The position numbers and the translations under genes were made by a program. A DNA stretch of 64,000 bases. It comes from Epiperipatus broadwayi (Eukaryota; Onychophora; Udeonychophora; Euonychophora; Peripatidae). Positions 41,919-56,990 of this stretch are shown here, piece by piece. Position 1 is the first letter of the stretch; each line of letters opens with the position of its first letter. The notes beneath the pieces are model-generated. The model did no database searches, had not been told where the DNA came from, and saw only the letters and a list, made by a program, of their open reading frames with translations. The stretch lies in contig JAQFVV010000030.1 of NCBI GenBank assembly GCA_028023455.1, positions 514,501 to 578,500 on the forward strand, given 5' to 3'.

Positions 41919-41957
<39 letters not shown>
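41868..41957. repeat. two (TA)n runs
   Basis: TA repeats at about 41871-41892 and 41920-41957. Confidence 0.9.
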
Positions 41958-41962
<5 letters not shown>

Positions 41963-43910
41963 CCTACCTTCTGGTTTGGCACCAGAAATATAATTTGTAA
42001 TTGTCTACTATTGTATCAGTAATATCGGATATCATCTTATAAAAAAAAAATGAAATAACATGAAATTTTTAAAATTTTTTAATAAAGACTTAAAACTATG
42101 CTTAAAAGTACTTATAGGTGTAATTTGAAGATTATTAGATATTTAATATTTTATTTTAGTGTATAATCAATGATAGGATAGGAGAGTGGCTTGTCACAAA
42201 AGTGGTCAGTTCAGATTAGGTTGATTTTAATTGGTTTTATTTGTTTATAGAACAGTATTCAGAGTTGTTTAAGTGATTCTCTAGTTCATTTGCTTTTCAC
42301 AATTTAATCTATAGTACAAACAGTGAAATATGTTTAACTCATCATCATTAAAATTGTCATTTCAGTCTCATTAGTTTAGTACCTATAGTACATTATTTCT
42401 AAATATTCATTTATGTCTGTATCATTATTCAACTTCATTTTTCATTCATATGCTTCATGAAACCATCAAATATCACATCTCATATCCAAATATTTAGTTT
42501 TGCCAATACTAGTTTAAAAACAAGCTTAATTACTTTTTTAATGAATTGATGGATCACTGGACTGGTGAATTATTAGGCAATAAATATCTGTAAAATATTT
42601 TATTTGTTAAAATAATTATTAATTTTATTCTATTACTTTAAGAATACAGAATATTTAATTTTTAGTTCAATTCAATATTTAATATTTTGTTATTTAAAAG
42701 ACTAAATGGTTTTTTTTGTTTGTTTGTTTCTATTTTTTCTACAAAAAAATTTCTTGCATAAATTAAGTCTTAATCTTTCTCTGATGACCTTTGAACTTTC
42801 AAAACACCTTTAGATTGGAAGAATAAATGTTGGGTAATTTTTTTTGAGATTAAATATAATTCAAAAAAACTACTACTGAAAACTACCAAAGGAAAGACTA
42901 CCAAAAAAGAACTACTACCAAACTCTCTGCTGATAGAACTTCAATAGTGCAGTTTTATTAAAGCTTATTCTTTCATGAAAAAAAAGCCAAGTTGAAAGTT
43001 TAAAGTACTAAAAAGTTTTGGGATGATAATCACATGAACAACCTAAAGGAACATTGATTTTATTCTTAATTGACAATTTCAGAATTCTCAATCATTATTT
43101 TAAATGCATGAGTGTATTTACATTATAATGTATTTAAAATTAATTAGTAATATGAAGAAAGGAATGGAAGTACATAATTATATTTCAAAATCATTTTATT
43201 TAAAATTTATTCCTACTTGCGAAGAAGACAGAAGAATGTTTGTTTATTTTTCATAATCATTATTCTTAATTTTTAATGATAGTATTAAGGGAACAGCTGC
43301 AATGGGTGCATATCTTCATTATGTCAAAAATATGCGAACTCTTATTAAGTTTCTCAAAAACTCTTTATAATAAATGTTGTGCTAGTTATAAAGAAGAAGG
43401 TTAAGAAAGATGTATAGGAATCATTTATTTTATTATTATTTTATTGAAATATTTGCCTGACTGTTTATATTTTTTTTGCCTATTAGAAAATAAGACTAAA
43501 TGTATAATTGAACTAAGTATTTAATTATTTTTCCTAATTACCATAAGAAATGAATATAGGCAATCGATGAAACTGGTTATGACTTTCATTGCATTAATTG
43601 TCCCCTTGTTTGCAATGGAATTTCTTATACAGAATATTGCCAACCAGCCCACAGATAGTTAAATACATGTTATCTGTTCAAATAATTGTATACATTTTAG
43701 GAATGGCTCTGAAAAAAGAAAATAAATATGAAATAAATGCTTAATACCTTTTATGAATGAAATGTGAATTATACCTTTTTTATATAACATTGATAGCAAT
43801 TTCATTAGCACCACTAAAGAACTTTGAATGTGCTATATTGGAGTCAAAATAATATTGTTATTTGTTTTCCTGCAGGAACATGTTGTTTTGTCAATATTTA
43901 TTTCTGTGTG
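41958..43910. other. AT-rich spacer, nothing recognised
   Basis: No gene supported. ACTACTACTGAAAACTACCAAA-like short repeats near 42870-42920. Confidence 0.5.
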
Positions 43911-45910
<2,000 letters not shown>

Positions 45911-46262
45911 GCATTTTAAAGTAAAAATGCCAAGATTTAGACTTATTTTATAATTTAATTAACATATTTAACCGATGTGTTTGTTATAGACTTATTAGAT
46001 TATTTGATAATTTACGAGTGATATAAAGCATTTTAAAGTAAAAATGCCAAGATTTAGATTTATTTTATAATGTAATGGAAATATTTAACCGATGTGTTTG
46101 TTATAGAATTATTAGATTATTTGATAATTTAAGAGTGATATAAAGCATTTTAAAGTAAAAATGCTAAGATTTTAGTTTTATATCATAATGTAACTGAGAT
46201 ATTTAACCTATGTTGGGTGTTATAGACTTGTTAGATTAATTAATAATTTAAGAGTGATATAA
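45911..46262. repeat. three tandem units of 117 bp
   Basis: GCATTTTAAAGTAAAAATGC starts units at 45911, 46028 and 46145, each continuing to TTTAACC, GTTATAGA, TTAGATTA and GAGTGATATAAA. Units 1 and 2 are closest; unit 3 is more diverged. Confidence 0.95.
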
Positions 46263-47599
46263 AAGACAAGATGCCGAATATAAAATAAATTCTGTAGTTT
46301 GTTGCCAGAAATGTAAGGCTATATTATTTCAGCTCCATATATGTATTAGAAGGGACTGATAAATGAAAACCAATTTTGCAATAAAATTAAAAGATATAAT
46401 GTGTTGTCATAAGTCAAAGTGACTTAATAGGCGAAATGTATCAGATAAGAAGTTAGAAAAATATCTTGTAATTTCTGCTGTTATGTAGTTTTCAACCACT
46501 GATGTTAATACATCCAAAACTTATATTTGTTCAAATTGTAAAGAAATTAAATGTTTGTTTAACTATATTTTTTAATAAATGTTTTATTATTCAAAAACTG
46601 TATTCAGGATTCATCTTTACCATACATTCCTGTTTCACATTTCCACACATGCTCACACATTTATTTTATTTAATATGATATAATTGTATTTTCATTTAAT
46701 TTACTGATAAATATTCAGACATGATGATATTGATTTCCTTGATTTAAACACTGTATGAAATGTTAATTAGTTACGAATTCTCTAAAGGTTTATCATTCAG
46801 TTATTGTTTAAATAATGAATTGAAATCAAAACGTACCCCATTTCCTTCATTATATAACTATTATGTTGTTGTTAGGGTATTGCTTAATTTATTCCATACT
46901 TTCATAATATTAAATAATAGTTTTTAAGAGATAGAGATTTTAGATTAAGCCATGCAATAATAGATTCCCTGAGAAATCCAGTTATTAATTTAGATCAAAT
47001 ATTAATTCAGTTAACTAGATTAGATTAGTGTACTATTAAAAATTTAGTAATGATTGGTTTAGTTTAAGTTTAGATCCAACTTGTTATCCATTATAGTTTC
47101 TAAATATTATAATTTTATTTCTTAATTTAATTTTATAATCTCGTAGAGGTTTTTCAATGCATGTGGATGATGGGAAGAGGTGAAATATAGACTATAATTA
47201 GTTAATTTAAATGGTATAATTTTACCAATATAATTCTTATTTATTTTAAAATTTAATAGATGTTTTATTTCCTATATTCCTCCCTCATCTAATGTACATT
47301 TTACACCTCATGCACCTCTGTATCCCTCAAATGAGCTAGGCTAAGGTGAAACTTTAATTAAGAGCCTCCTAAATAAAATTAGGATAAAGTCAGATTAATA
47401 TTTTATTCTATGATCCATAGAATTGGCACTCCCGGGTATTTGTGGTTGTTGATGTACGGTGTGGAGAGGTTACAATATATATATATATATATATATATAA
47501 TTAAGATCCAACCAGTAACCACTTAAACATCCACAGTAAAATATAGTAATCAATATTTCTCACTGCTGTCAAGGCAACCTTCACACCTTTTAATAGTAA

Positions 47600-47662
<63 letters not shown>

Positions 47663-48149
47663 TTCAATTTTAAATATATGTGCAATATCAGTTGTGTGGT
47701 CTCATGATTTCTAGATTATAGAATAAAAATAAGTAAATGTCATTAATAAATCTTTTAAAAATGATAAAGAATTGGGCTGTTCAAGATGTTTGTAAGCCTT
47801 CTACCAGATTGTGTGTGTGACTTTTTACATGCAGTCTGTCAGATGGATTAATTTCAATAGTGTCAAAATAATAGTGTCAAAATAATAATTTATCAGTATT
47901 ATGATTAAATTAAAGCTATAGAAATATTTAACATTTATTAGTAAACAATATATGTCAAAAACACTTCAAGTTACAGTTATTTTAAATCAATCCTTTTAAT
48001 TAGTTATCAAGCATATTTTTATTGCGATTTAAAATAGTTGTGAACAGCTTAATTAGTTGTCATTTATGTTTATAAATGGAGAATTATCAATAATTATGCG
48101 CTTTTAATGCTCGTTAAAGAAGTTGTGTTTATTAATAATTTATTTAAAG
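46263..48149. other. AT-rich spacer with two (TA)n arrays
   Basis: TA repeats at 47475-47499 and 47602-47659. GTGTCAAAATAATA is duplicated at 47860-47888. No gene supported. Confidence 0.5.
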
Positions 48150-48190
48150 GTTAGCACTTTCAAAGCTCTATGGCTTCATACTCATAACTG
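48150..48190 (-). ncRNA. hairpin-GAAA-AGTGCT motif after Penelope ORF
   Basis: On the minus strand: ATGAAGCCATAGAGCTTTGA then AAGTGCTAACC. AAGC pairs with GCTT around CATAGA, followed by GAAA and AGTGCT, about 90-125 bases after the stop of the 48278-48835 Penelope ORF. Same layout as at 16894 and 35975. Confidence 0.35.
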
Positions 48191-48277
48191 TGTGCAGTTG
48201 CTAGTGATGAGGGAAATTATTTAAATTTATGTTAATTAGTTAGATGTTTTGGTGTTTTATTTAAAACATTGTTTGAA

Positions 48278-48835
48278 TTAGTTTGTCCACCTTTCTGAAA
48301 TGGTAAAACAGGTGTATTTTCTATTAATTGATTGGGTGTCATTATTTATGAAATATGCCACTTTTATTTTGCGCCTATGATCGTTTCTTTCCTTACACAC
48401 TATTTTGGGGTTGGTGGGTTCAAATCTGTGTCCAGTGGCTTTTTCATATTCCAAGAATGCTGATGTAGACTCCTTGTTGTTCAGTGCCCTTTTATACATA
48501 TATATGTGATGGGATGGTCTGTTTGTAATGGTAGTTTTTGTTTCCCCATAATATGAGGCTCTGCATCTGGCCTGAGGGCATTGTATCTGATACACTACTT
48601 GAGATGTTAGTTTGGGATCAAGTTTATCTTTTGAATTGTTTATTAGTCTATTGGTGTTGGCTGGAGTGTGGAAACCAATAATAAATTCTTTTGATAATGT
48701 TTTAGCTGTATGTTTGGAAATGCTGGGTATGTATGGTATAGTTATTCGTGGTTTATTATCTCTGATTCTGCCTTGCTGGTTTATTTTTGCTTGAAACTGT
48801 GCTATTCTTTTAGTTATGTATTTGTATATACACAT
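48278..48835 (-). pseudogene. Penelope-like element, 5'-truncated, open GIY-YIG ORF end
   Basis: 185 codons without a stop, the best-preserved Penelope reading frame here. It begins inside the RT-endonuclease linker (RITIPYIPSISKHTAKTLSK, residues ~31-50). It then has SQVVYQIQCPQARCRASYYG (residues ~88-107), giving the cysteine pair and the YYGET core, NRPSHHIYMYKRALNN on the helix that normally carries R and H, EKATGHRFEP, KIVCKERNDHRRKIKVAYFI with the late glutamate, and a short tail. The start codon is internal, not the natural start: upstream of 48836 homology stops abruptly, as in a 5'-truncated insertion. It encodes no RT palm, so it could not mobilise itself. It may be younger than the other copies because it lacks stops. 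Confidence 0.88.
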
Positions 48836-49616
48836 ACAGCAATTTAATTGATCTGTTAATTTTTACAACTCAGCCTATGGTAAAAAAATAATAAATAAGA
48901 CAGCACAGATTTTTGTATAGAGAACTGGAAAAGAAGGGGAAGAGAAATTGAAAATTATTAGAAAATGAAAGGAGCATTGCAATTTAATTAAAAATTGGAT
49001 TGGATAGGATTAAGTAAAGCTCAGTAGTTATATTTCTCTCTAACTATTTCCAAGTATTTAAATACAAAGTATTTATTATTGGCAATCTGTAATTAATGGA
49101 GTAGAAACTCTATTTGATCTGCACACATGAAAACCAAACCACAAACACCAACTCATGGTTATAACATGTTCACTTAAACCTGTTAAACATATGAAGAAAA
49201 AGCCCAGCAAAATGGATTTTAAGTTTAAAGCAACTCAGAAGTTTGTAAGCTTAAAATTAAGCTATTTATTTTATCAATGTTTTAACCATAGTATTTACAA
49301 AATGCATTACATATACAGTTATAGTAAATTTGGAGTAACAAGAGATTGGGAAATAATAAAACTATTTCATACTTTCAATTGGAAAATAAATTTAAAAGAC
49401 AAGTGTGACGTTTTCACTAAGGTGAAATATTATTTAAAGTTAACTGTAAATACCCCAACCTTCATTATGTTATAAAAACTGCAAAATATGCATAGAAAGT
49501 AATTTAAAAAAAAATAAAAATTATTTTGTTGCAATTAAGTTAAAGAGAAGCAATGGTCTGTACCCATATAATTTAACAATTATAAATAATTATAATGCAT
49601 TACTAAAGTTTTCAAA

Positions 49617-49619
<3 letters not shown>
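48836..49619. other. AT-rich spacer, unidentified open frame
   Basis: A 106-codon plus-strand frame at 49155-49475 is the longest unexplained frame in the spacers. It is lysine- and aromatic-rich with no motif I recognise, and I do not call it a gene. Confidence 0.35.

Positions 49620-49662
<43 letters not shown>
49620..49662. repeat. poly(T) tract, 43 bases
   Basis: Uninterrupted T run followed by a CT/T-rich tail to 49677. It could be the poly(A) of a minus-strand retroposed sequence lying to its right, but no such body was recognised. Confidence 0.9.
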
Positions 49663-50273
49663 CTTTTTCTTTTTTATAAATATATATATTAAAAAAAAAA
49701 CTCTCATAAAATTACAAAACAGATAAGAAAAATTAAAAAAAAAAAAAGATTCCCCTCATCAAGGAACATAAAAATTTAAAGGTTCCAAAATTTTCTAAAA
49801 AAAAAAAAAAGCATAATCCCTTAGAGAATAAATGTTCCAATTTTTGTCTGATGAATGTTTAAAAATTAACCCTCATATCTTCAGGTGATCTACTTATTAT
49901 ACATAGAAGAAGAAAATGAATATCTGCAATGCTAGTAAAGGAAGAAATGAAACTATAGAAAATAAATAAGGTAATTTTAAATGGTAAAGAATATCCGTAA
50001 ATTAATTAATGTCAGCTTTCAAATGTTTGTAATCAAAATTTTGTTCTCTTGGTGTGAAGCAAAGAGAAATGTGAAAAAAACTGGTCTATGCAATGTTCAT
50101 TTATTATTACTAGTTTAATATGTATTTTATTTTAATGTTATGCACGTTTGTGTTATAGTTGTAAAAAACAGGATATGTAAAAAATATCACTAATATCAAT
50201 ATAAGCTTGTTCAAAATAAAAAGTAATGGTAATCTTATTTAGTATACATTTTGATATTTTAAATATGATCACA
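49663..50273. other. AT-rich spacer, nothing recognised
   Basis: Several A runs (49690, 49735, 49798). No gene supported. Confidence 0.5.
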
Positions 50274-50460
50274 GGTAAAAGGGTAAAATTTCTCACAATA
50301 AACTATTACTATTTTATCTTAATTTTTTTTTTTTATTTCTTGTTGATAAATGCAGCAATTGCTAAATGGTAATAAAAGGGTAATGTCCATCACTAGTTAT
50401 GTTGTAATTTCATCTTAATAGTTTTTCTTCTTGTTGATAAATGCTGCAATTGCTACATGG
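50274..50460. repeat. tandem duplication, period ~94 bp
   Basis: CTTGTTGATAAATGCAGCAA (50340) and CTTGTTGATAAATGCTGCAA (50433), both followed by TTGCTA-ATGGTAAT and preceded by AAAAGGGTAA and ATCTTAAT. Confidence 0.85.
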
Positions 50461-52441
50461 TAATATCCAACCATAGTTATACTGAGTGCATTGGATATAG
50501 TATTTTATCTGTAATACATAAGTAATTTATAGCTAATGACAGTTATGGTTATAGATCACTCTCAAATTGATATTGTTAATTATAATTTGCATGTATTAAA
50601 TGGTAATTTTGTTATTATGTTGAATGATTATAATGATATGCATATACTATTTGGAATATGTGGTAAAATATATGTTGCATCACATCAAGTGCACTTGTTT
50701 CTTTATCCTGAGTGATAATAGAAATGATCATTATGGATTGATCATAAATGATACCCATAAAACTTTGAGTAGATTAAGGCTATAGTCTCATAGCATGTTC
50801 ATATAGTTATTTAAATAAGGGATTGGCCGCCTCTTCCTTTTTCATGTACCTAAAAAGTTTTAGACCATTTGTAGTCATAAAACAACCATGATCTAGGTTA
50901 TTTGTTCATTTGCTTTTTGCCTTAGCTCAATTCCATTATATCTATAGTTATATCATATGTTTCACTATACTCTATATTCTTAAGTTTTAACAATTTAGTA
51001 TTGATAACAATAGAATCATTCCTGAAAGGTAATATTTAAAAATGTAAACTGCCCTTAGCAATGAGCAAAGCAATGATAAAAAATATTTGTCAAAAGTTAT
51101 CATATATTAGTAGATTGTTATATAGTGCTTATCTATTGAGGTGATTTTATTCACTACCATTAAACTTTGTTGCTTATTATTTATATACAATTGTTTAGTA
51201 TGCTAATATTTTCATTTGTGTTGGGAGTCTTATAATATAAAATTAATAACTGAAATCTAGGACAATAGTAGCATTGATTCTCAAAGTGGTGTTGATTGTC
51301 TAAAATTTTAAATAGATAAATAAAATAAAAAGTCAATAGTTTCATTACATATTGTAGCATAAATTTTTATACTTCAAGAATATTCATTATGTTATGTTGT
51401 ATAATATGATATTGGTAGCTTGTTAACCATTGGATAGGAATTTTGGAATTATGTTACTTGCATCTATTTTAAATGAATAAGTTTCATAAAATCGTGCTTA
51501 ATAAATAAATAAAATACATAACATGTAGCAAGTTGAAATAAATTCAATTTAAAAATTAAATGTAAATAATAATTAATTAAAAGATGGTAATGTATTAAAT
51601 TGTAAATAGATCCAAAGAGATCTTCCCATAATAATATAATTATGTAACTAAATTTTGTTCTATGTAGTTTCTGTTTATAATTGTCCAAGAAGATATATAT
51701 TTTCTTTTTGATGTTATTATTTTATAAATTTGTAAATAGTGTAAATAAATTTTGTTTAGAAAATGCATGTAGTTGTCCATGGTCTTATTGTTAAACATTA
51801 TCCATATTGATATGGCTATTGCTATCAACACATTATTATTATTGTTATAAATATCAGTATCAGTTAATATGATTTTATTATGCATTAGCATAACAGAAAC
51901 AAGTTTTTCCAACTCCAATATTTAGAGTATATACAGTTATATTACTTATTGATCAAAACATTGTTAATTTTAAGTACATATAATATTTTCAAATAATGTT
52001 TTAATGGTTAAATTAGATACCATCACTCACTGTTCTTCATTATATTGTTCATTGTCGTTAAATAAAAATTAGTTTTCAAATTATAATTGTACTTTCTTTA
52101 CTATTAAGAATTTATTTATACATCATAAAATATAACATTTATTTTTATTGTTGCCATTGGAATAGTTAAATATTCTTTACTAATTTCATTTTTCCATTAT
52201 GAGCTATCTTTGTTTGCTGTATTTGGATAGTAGCAAAATCCTTCTTACTGATACAAATATACCTTTAAAATAGTAACATTTCAAATTATTTGAACCTTGA
52301 AAAAAATAAATTATCTATTAATAGTTTCAACTTAGATTTTTTTATTAGTTTTTCATTTCTTAAGTTATCTGTTATGTCTTTCCATGATCTCTTATGTTCA
52401 ATCTTATTGTTTAGTTGATTCCATAAAATTTTAAAATGTAA

Positions 52442-52444
<3 letters not shown>
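50461..52444. other. AT-rich spacer, nothing recognised
   Basis: Minus-strand frames at 51464-51918 have no recognisable motif. Confidence 0.45.

Positions 52445-52521
<77 letters not shown>
52445..52521. repeat. (TC)n microsatellite, ~77 bp
   Basis: Perfect CT dinucleotides. Confidence 0.98.
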
Positions 52522-52522
<1 letters not shown>

Positions 52523-54001
52523 GTTTAAGACTTTTTAACTTAGCAGTTAAATATTTTTTATTAGTCAAGCTTAGAACCTCTTGCATTAATTTCATTATTA
52601 TATTGCTTTTTTTAAAAATAATATCAGTTTAATAGTTCAAGATCTCATTCTTCATCACCAACATTGTTATCATATGTTATCTATATTTTTCTTTCTCTTA
52701 TTTTCATCCTCCTTCCAGCTGGAGTCACTATCATAATTGATTCATCTTTCATTGATCCCTACTCACTCACAATCTTAACTATTCATTACCCTAACATATT
52801 TTCCTTTTTCTTCTCCTCACTCATAATTCCATTCATTTTCCTTAGTTAATTATAATTTGTTCTTCATCAACCATTTAATCTTCCATCTCTTTATTTGTTA
52901 ATCAGTCAACTCATAATTCTAATTCCATACTCATATCATAGATATATACTAGACTGATTATTAACTATTTACTGGAATTATAAACTAAATTTATTTTTTA
53001 ATATTTTATTTTAGATTTTTGGAGTTAGTTTAATCAATATACTTTATTTAATATTAAATATGAGCTGTAAGGTTATGTAATGTAAAATCGGTAGTGCTTT
53101 TTAGTCTCCATTTATATCTACTCATGATCATGTGAACCAAGTCTCTTCTAATATTTTGTTTGTATTTTTGCTTATATGTCGTTATTCTCATCTGCATATA
53201 TATATATATAGATCGGATCATTTGCATAACATGAGCTGAAATTGCATATAAATAACTAATTTTTTCACAATATATATATATTCAATTATGCTCTTTTTGA
53301 AATTAGCATAAAATCTGAATAAAACAATTCAGGTAAAAATTATTTTCTTCCATATTTGCTGCAAAACTGATATGCATATTGAAATTCAGGCTAGTTTTGG
53401 CAGAAATTGCAGACTTAGTGAGCCATGTCTTAATAGCTAATAATAAAACATATATCATGTTATCTATACAAGTCACAATTAATAAATAATAATTGTGTGC
53501 TTAGAAAATTTCCCAAACACAATTACATATGATAAATAAATTCCATTACACTGGCTAAAATTTGAATTATAGTAAAATTATTACTGCTTTATAAATAGAT
53601 AAAATTCAGCACTACTATTTGAGAAACAAACACAAGGCTGAAAAAAAAACTGTATAGATAAAAAGTAACTTACCTATTTATGAGAAAGTGTGATAAATTA
53701 TACTACATTTTAATTTTTAGCTAAAATTGTGCAATTGATTTATTTCTTATATCAATGTGTTTGAGAGTTTTCAATGCGTAAAATGATTATGGATTAATTT
53801 TGCTTGGTTTAAATAATCTGATACATCTTTTTTTACTAGAAATTAATACCTGCTAATTTAGTTTTGCATGCCCTTTGTAAACTCTCCTGAATTTCAATAC
53901 AAGTATCCTTTTCTTTTTGCTTGTGACGTTTTATTCAGATATTGTTTTCATTTCACATATAGTCCTACTGAAATTTATCTACTCATAAAAATATTGATTA
54001 T
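52522..54001. other. AT-rich spacer before the LTR element
   Basis: 52650-52850 is C/T-rich (ends of a 61-codon frame) without a motif. Short TA runs at 53197 and 53271. No gene supported. Confidence 0.45.
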
Positions 54002-54007
54002 ATATAT

Positions 54008-55953
54008 TGAACCAAATTGATTTCCGATTCAATGGTTTTATTACTAATGTTGAAATTGCTTGTTATTATTTAATAAAAAAAATTACTTGTATTAAAACAT
54101 ATACTCAGTTATATTTAAATAGGGCATTTTAATTTTTATTTATAGAATTGATTTATATTTAAAATAGTTTACTTTCACTACTTTGTTTATAAAATTGATT
54201 TATTTTAAAATAGTTTACTTTCACCACCTGTTTTAATCAATTTGATTAAAAATAGGCAAGCTTGCTAATTATATATTCCTGTTGCTTTTATTTTAATCGT
54301 TTTTAAAGTTAATGCTAAAAAGTGGAGGTTTAATTGTATTGTCATTTTTGTTTCAATATCCCTGGTTGGAATTCTTAAATTAGATTGAACGGGAAATTAA
54401 TATTTGCCCTGACTGAGGTATAGAATTTGTCAATAAGGAAGTTTTTTCATGGGAAATGTAGTGAGGTAACTATAGCCCGCCAGAAAGGAAAAGTTGCTAT
54501 TATTCTAGAGATTAAGACAAAATTGCTTGTTAGGAGAGGAGCAAGAAGCTGTTTTTAAAATGCTTAGTTCAATTTTTTATTAATAGCAGTTTGAACATTT
54601 AAGAGATCTTTGAAATTTGCTTTCAAGATGTCAACAAACACTGCTATTCGCATTTGAAACCTTAAGATGCCATGCTAATTCAAATAAGAATGAGCTTCAG
54701 GCTCCAAGCTGTTCTTCAGTCATGCCATAAAACTCTGACTTAGCCAGATTCCCAATTTGCCTTGACACTTGCCTTTGGCATTAAGAGAAATCGCCTGAAA
54801 GATGAACTATTATCAAAAGTGTGCACTCATCATGAAATCCCTAGAACTCTGCCTTACTGTAAGCTAAACTTTTTTTCTATTCTAGCCAGGGTAAATAAAT
54901 TGTGTTTAATTAAATCTCAGCTCAATCTAATGATAAGTATGTTTTAAAGTGGTATTAATTGTTTTTAATTATTTATTATCTGTATGTACTTTTTATAGTA
55001 TTTAAAGTGTGTCTTGCAATCTTAGTTTTAAGATTCCAAGTTTGTTTGCAATATTTGTTTATCAGGGGGTGCATTAGGAGATTGTATTTCATATGCTTAA
55101 TATATATCTGATTATTTTGTTAACTATTACAAAATGCATTGGCAGTTTTCATAGACTTTATTTATTCACCTGCCCTTAGTTGTAAAATAAAGAATCTTTA
55201 AGCATGTTTCATTTGCGCTTTTTGTGCAAACAACAAAATCTTTTTGCTGGCTATTGGTCAAATTATTTCTTCGGGTTGTTTGAAAGTAGTCATTTTTTTC
55301 TGGATTATGTGAGATCATAATCAAATATATTTTGCTGTCTTGTATGTGAAATAAACCACATTTACTTTGAAGGTAGTATTATGTGCAGCAGTCCTGCAGT
55401 GTTTTAATGAAAGTAATTAAAATATTACTGTTTGAACGTCCATGCTGGTTTCGTTGATTTCTGGCAGGAAAGTAACTGTTTTATTATCTCATATTCAGGA
55501 AGTTGGAGTTGTTGTTTATTTTGTAATTTTACAACTGGCCAGCAAGAAGATATTATCCTAACCATTTTTTATATTTTAAGTGAGAGAATTTGTCTGCCAA
55601 AATGTTTAATGCCTTCATGTTTGTCATACTCTTGTGCACTCTCTGGTAAATATGTGTATGTTACTATAAGCCACTTTTGTATTTGGGGATAGATGTCTTC
55701 ACTCTATTGCCTAACTTTTAATAAAATTAATAAATTGTTTAAACTTAATTTGGCTGACATTTGTCTTTGTGCTTTGATTTCTCAACTGTCTAAACAATAG
55801 TTAAGATATCTTGTTCCCCCCTGAGTTTAGTTCGGTGCATTTTGATTCGCATATCCTGTCAACCCTTAAGATAAATGTCTAGTTCCTATTTTCGGACTAG
55901 TGGCGCCCCCATGGTCAGTATATGCGAATCGCAAAGATTTTTTGCCCGTTACA
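54008..55953 (+). repeat. 5' LTR, 1,946 bp
   Basis: Aligns throughout with 59749-61689. It would hold promoter and polyadenylation signals of the element. Near its 3' end CTAGT (55879-55883) and ACTAG (55896-55900) can form a stem, followed by TGGCGCCCCCATGGTCAG. That resembles a primer-binding site but is present in both LTRs and therefore is LTR sequence. Small open frames inside (54762-54947, 55432-55692) are not kept in the other LTR. Confidence 0.95.
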
Positions 55954-56124
55954 TATATATAATTTTTAGCGCATCAACGTGGAGCTTCGTATTTTCAAGC
56001 CCATGTGAGATTTTGTTTAGATGGTTGAGAAAAATTTTAGGTGTAAGAAGCAAGATATAGTAGGCAGAGATCAGTTTTTGTTGGTTATGTCATGTATTGT
56101 TAGAGCAGTTTGGTAGAATGCGGT

Positions 56125-56530
56125 TTCGTCTTTTTCATATGACATAAACAATAAATAGCGTATTTTCTAAAAAGTCTGTCAGAGTTAATTGTTTTTTTTT
56201 AAAGAGTTAAATATATATAGTTCATCTTTTTCATATGACAAATAATTAATAAGTAGAAAGTAGCATCGTATTCATTTTTAGATTAATAAAAAAAAAAGAA
56301 GATAAAAATAGTTTGTTCATCTTTTCATATGAAATAATTAATAAACAGTAAACAGTATTTGCTTTCATGGCTAAATTTTTATTTTAAAATAGCAAAATAA
56401 ATATTGAAAAATAAAAATAGTTCGTTCATCTTTTCATATGAAATAATGAATAAACAGTTAACAGTGTTTGCTTTTGTAGCTAAATTTTTATTTTAAAATA
56501 GCAAAATAAATATTGGGAAATCTCTTTCTT
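56125..56530 (+). repeat. tandem repeats in the retrotransposon leader
   Basis: TTCATCTTTTCATATGAAAT AATTAATAAACAG recurs, most clearly at about 56322 and 56427 (period ~105), with more diverged units at about 56130 and 56224. The two best units continue GCTAAATTTTTATTTTAAAA TAGCAAAATAAATATTG. The array lies between the 5' LTR and gag. Confidence 0.85.
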
Positions 56531-56757
56531 GTGACAAATAAATAATTAAATAGAGTTGTTCTTTTAGATTGATTGGCAAACTTAGTGTTAAATAAATAGT
56601 AAAAGGCATTGTTTTCTAAGACTGACAATAAAAGCAAAAATATATCTAAATAAATGAGCTGTTAAAGAGTACTGAGATGGGAGGGCAAATTTATAAGGAA
56701 GTTGAAAATAGGCAAAGTAAAGTTAAAGGTACAAGATTGATCCAGATATAAGTTTTC

Positions 56758-56990
56758 ATGGCAGATAATTGGGAAAGCCCAGCTGCACATCTTGAAAGCC
56801 TTAAGCAAGTGTTTCATGAATGGATAGAACAACAAAAGATTGCAGTGGCTTGTAATCATTTGAAGGGTGTGGCCATAGATTGGTGGCATACTTTAGTGTA
56901 AAGCCACAGACATTTGGGGGGTATAGATACACCATCATGCACAGTTTTTGGAGTGAAGAGAAATAATATTGCATCTTTAGAAGAGTTTTG
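56758..56990 (+). pseudogene. gag N-terminal/central fragment
   Basis: Starting ATG at 56758 it reads ADNWESPAAHLESLKQVFHE, then AVACNHLKGVAIDWWHTLV and stops at TAA 56899-56901. The L-x-G-x-A-x-x-W-W motif is the hallmark of the Ty3/Gypsy gag (retrotransposon gag) domain, the structural protein of the particle. The same frame continues past the stop with IDTPSCTVFGVKR and ASLEEFCSKHI, then gag passes into the frame of the next ORF at about 56988. Broken by at least one stop and one frameshift. An earlier start may lie at 56678, out of frame. Confidence 0.8.

Noticed and set aside
49155-49475. 106-codon open frame as a gene
   Set aside because: Composition is that expected of AT-rich DNA and no motif was recognised.
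55432-55692. 86-codon open frame with many cysteines inside the 5' LTR
   Set aside because: The matching part of the 3' LTR breaks this frame, so it is not under coding constraint.
55897-55920. TGGCGCCCCC as a primer-binding site
   Set aside because: Present in both LTRs, upstream of the LTR 3' end; a primer-binding site would lie only after the 5' LTR.
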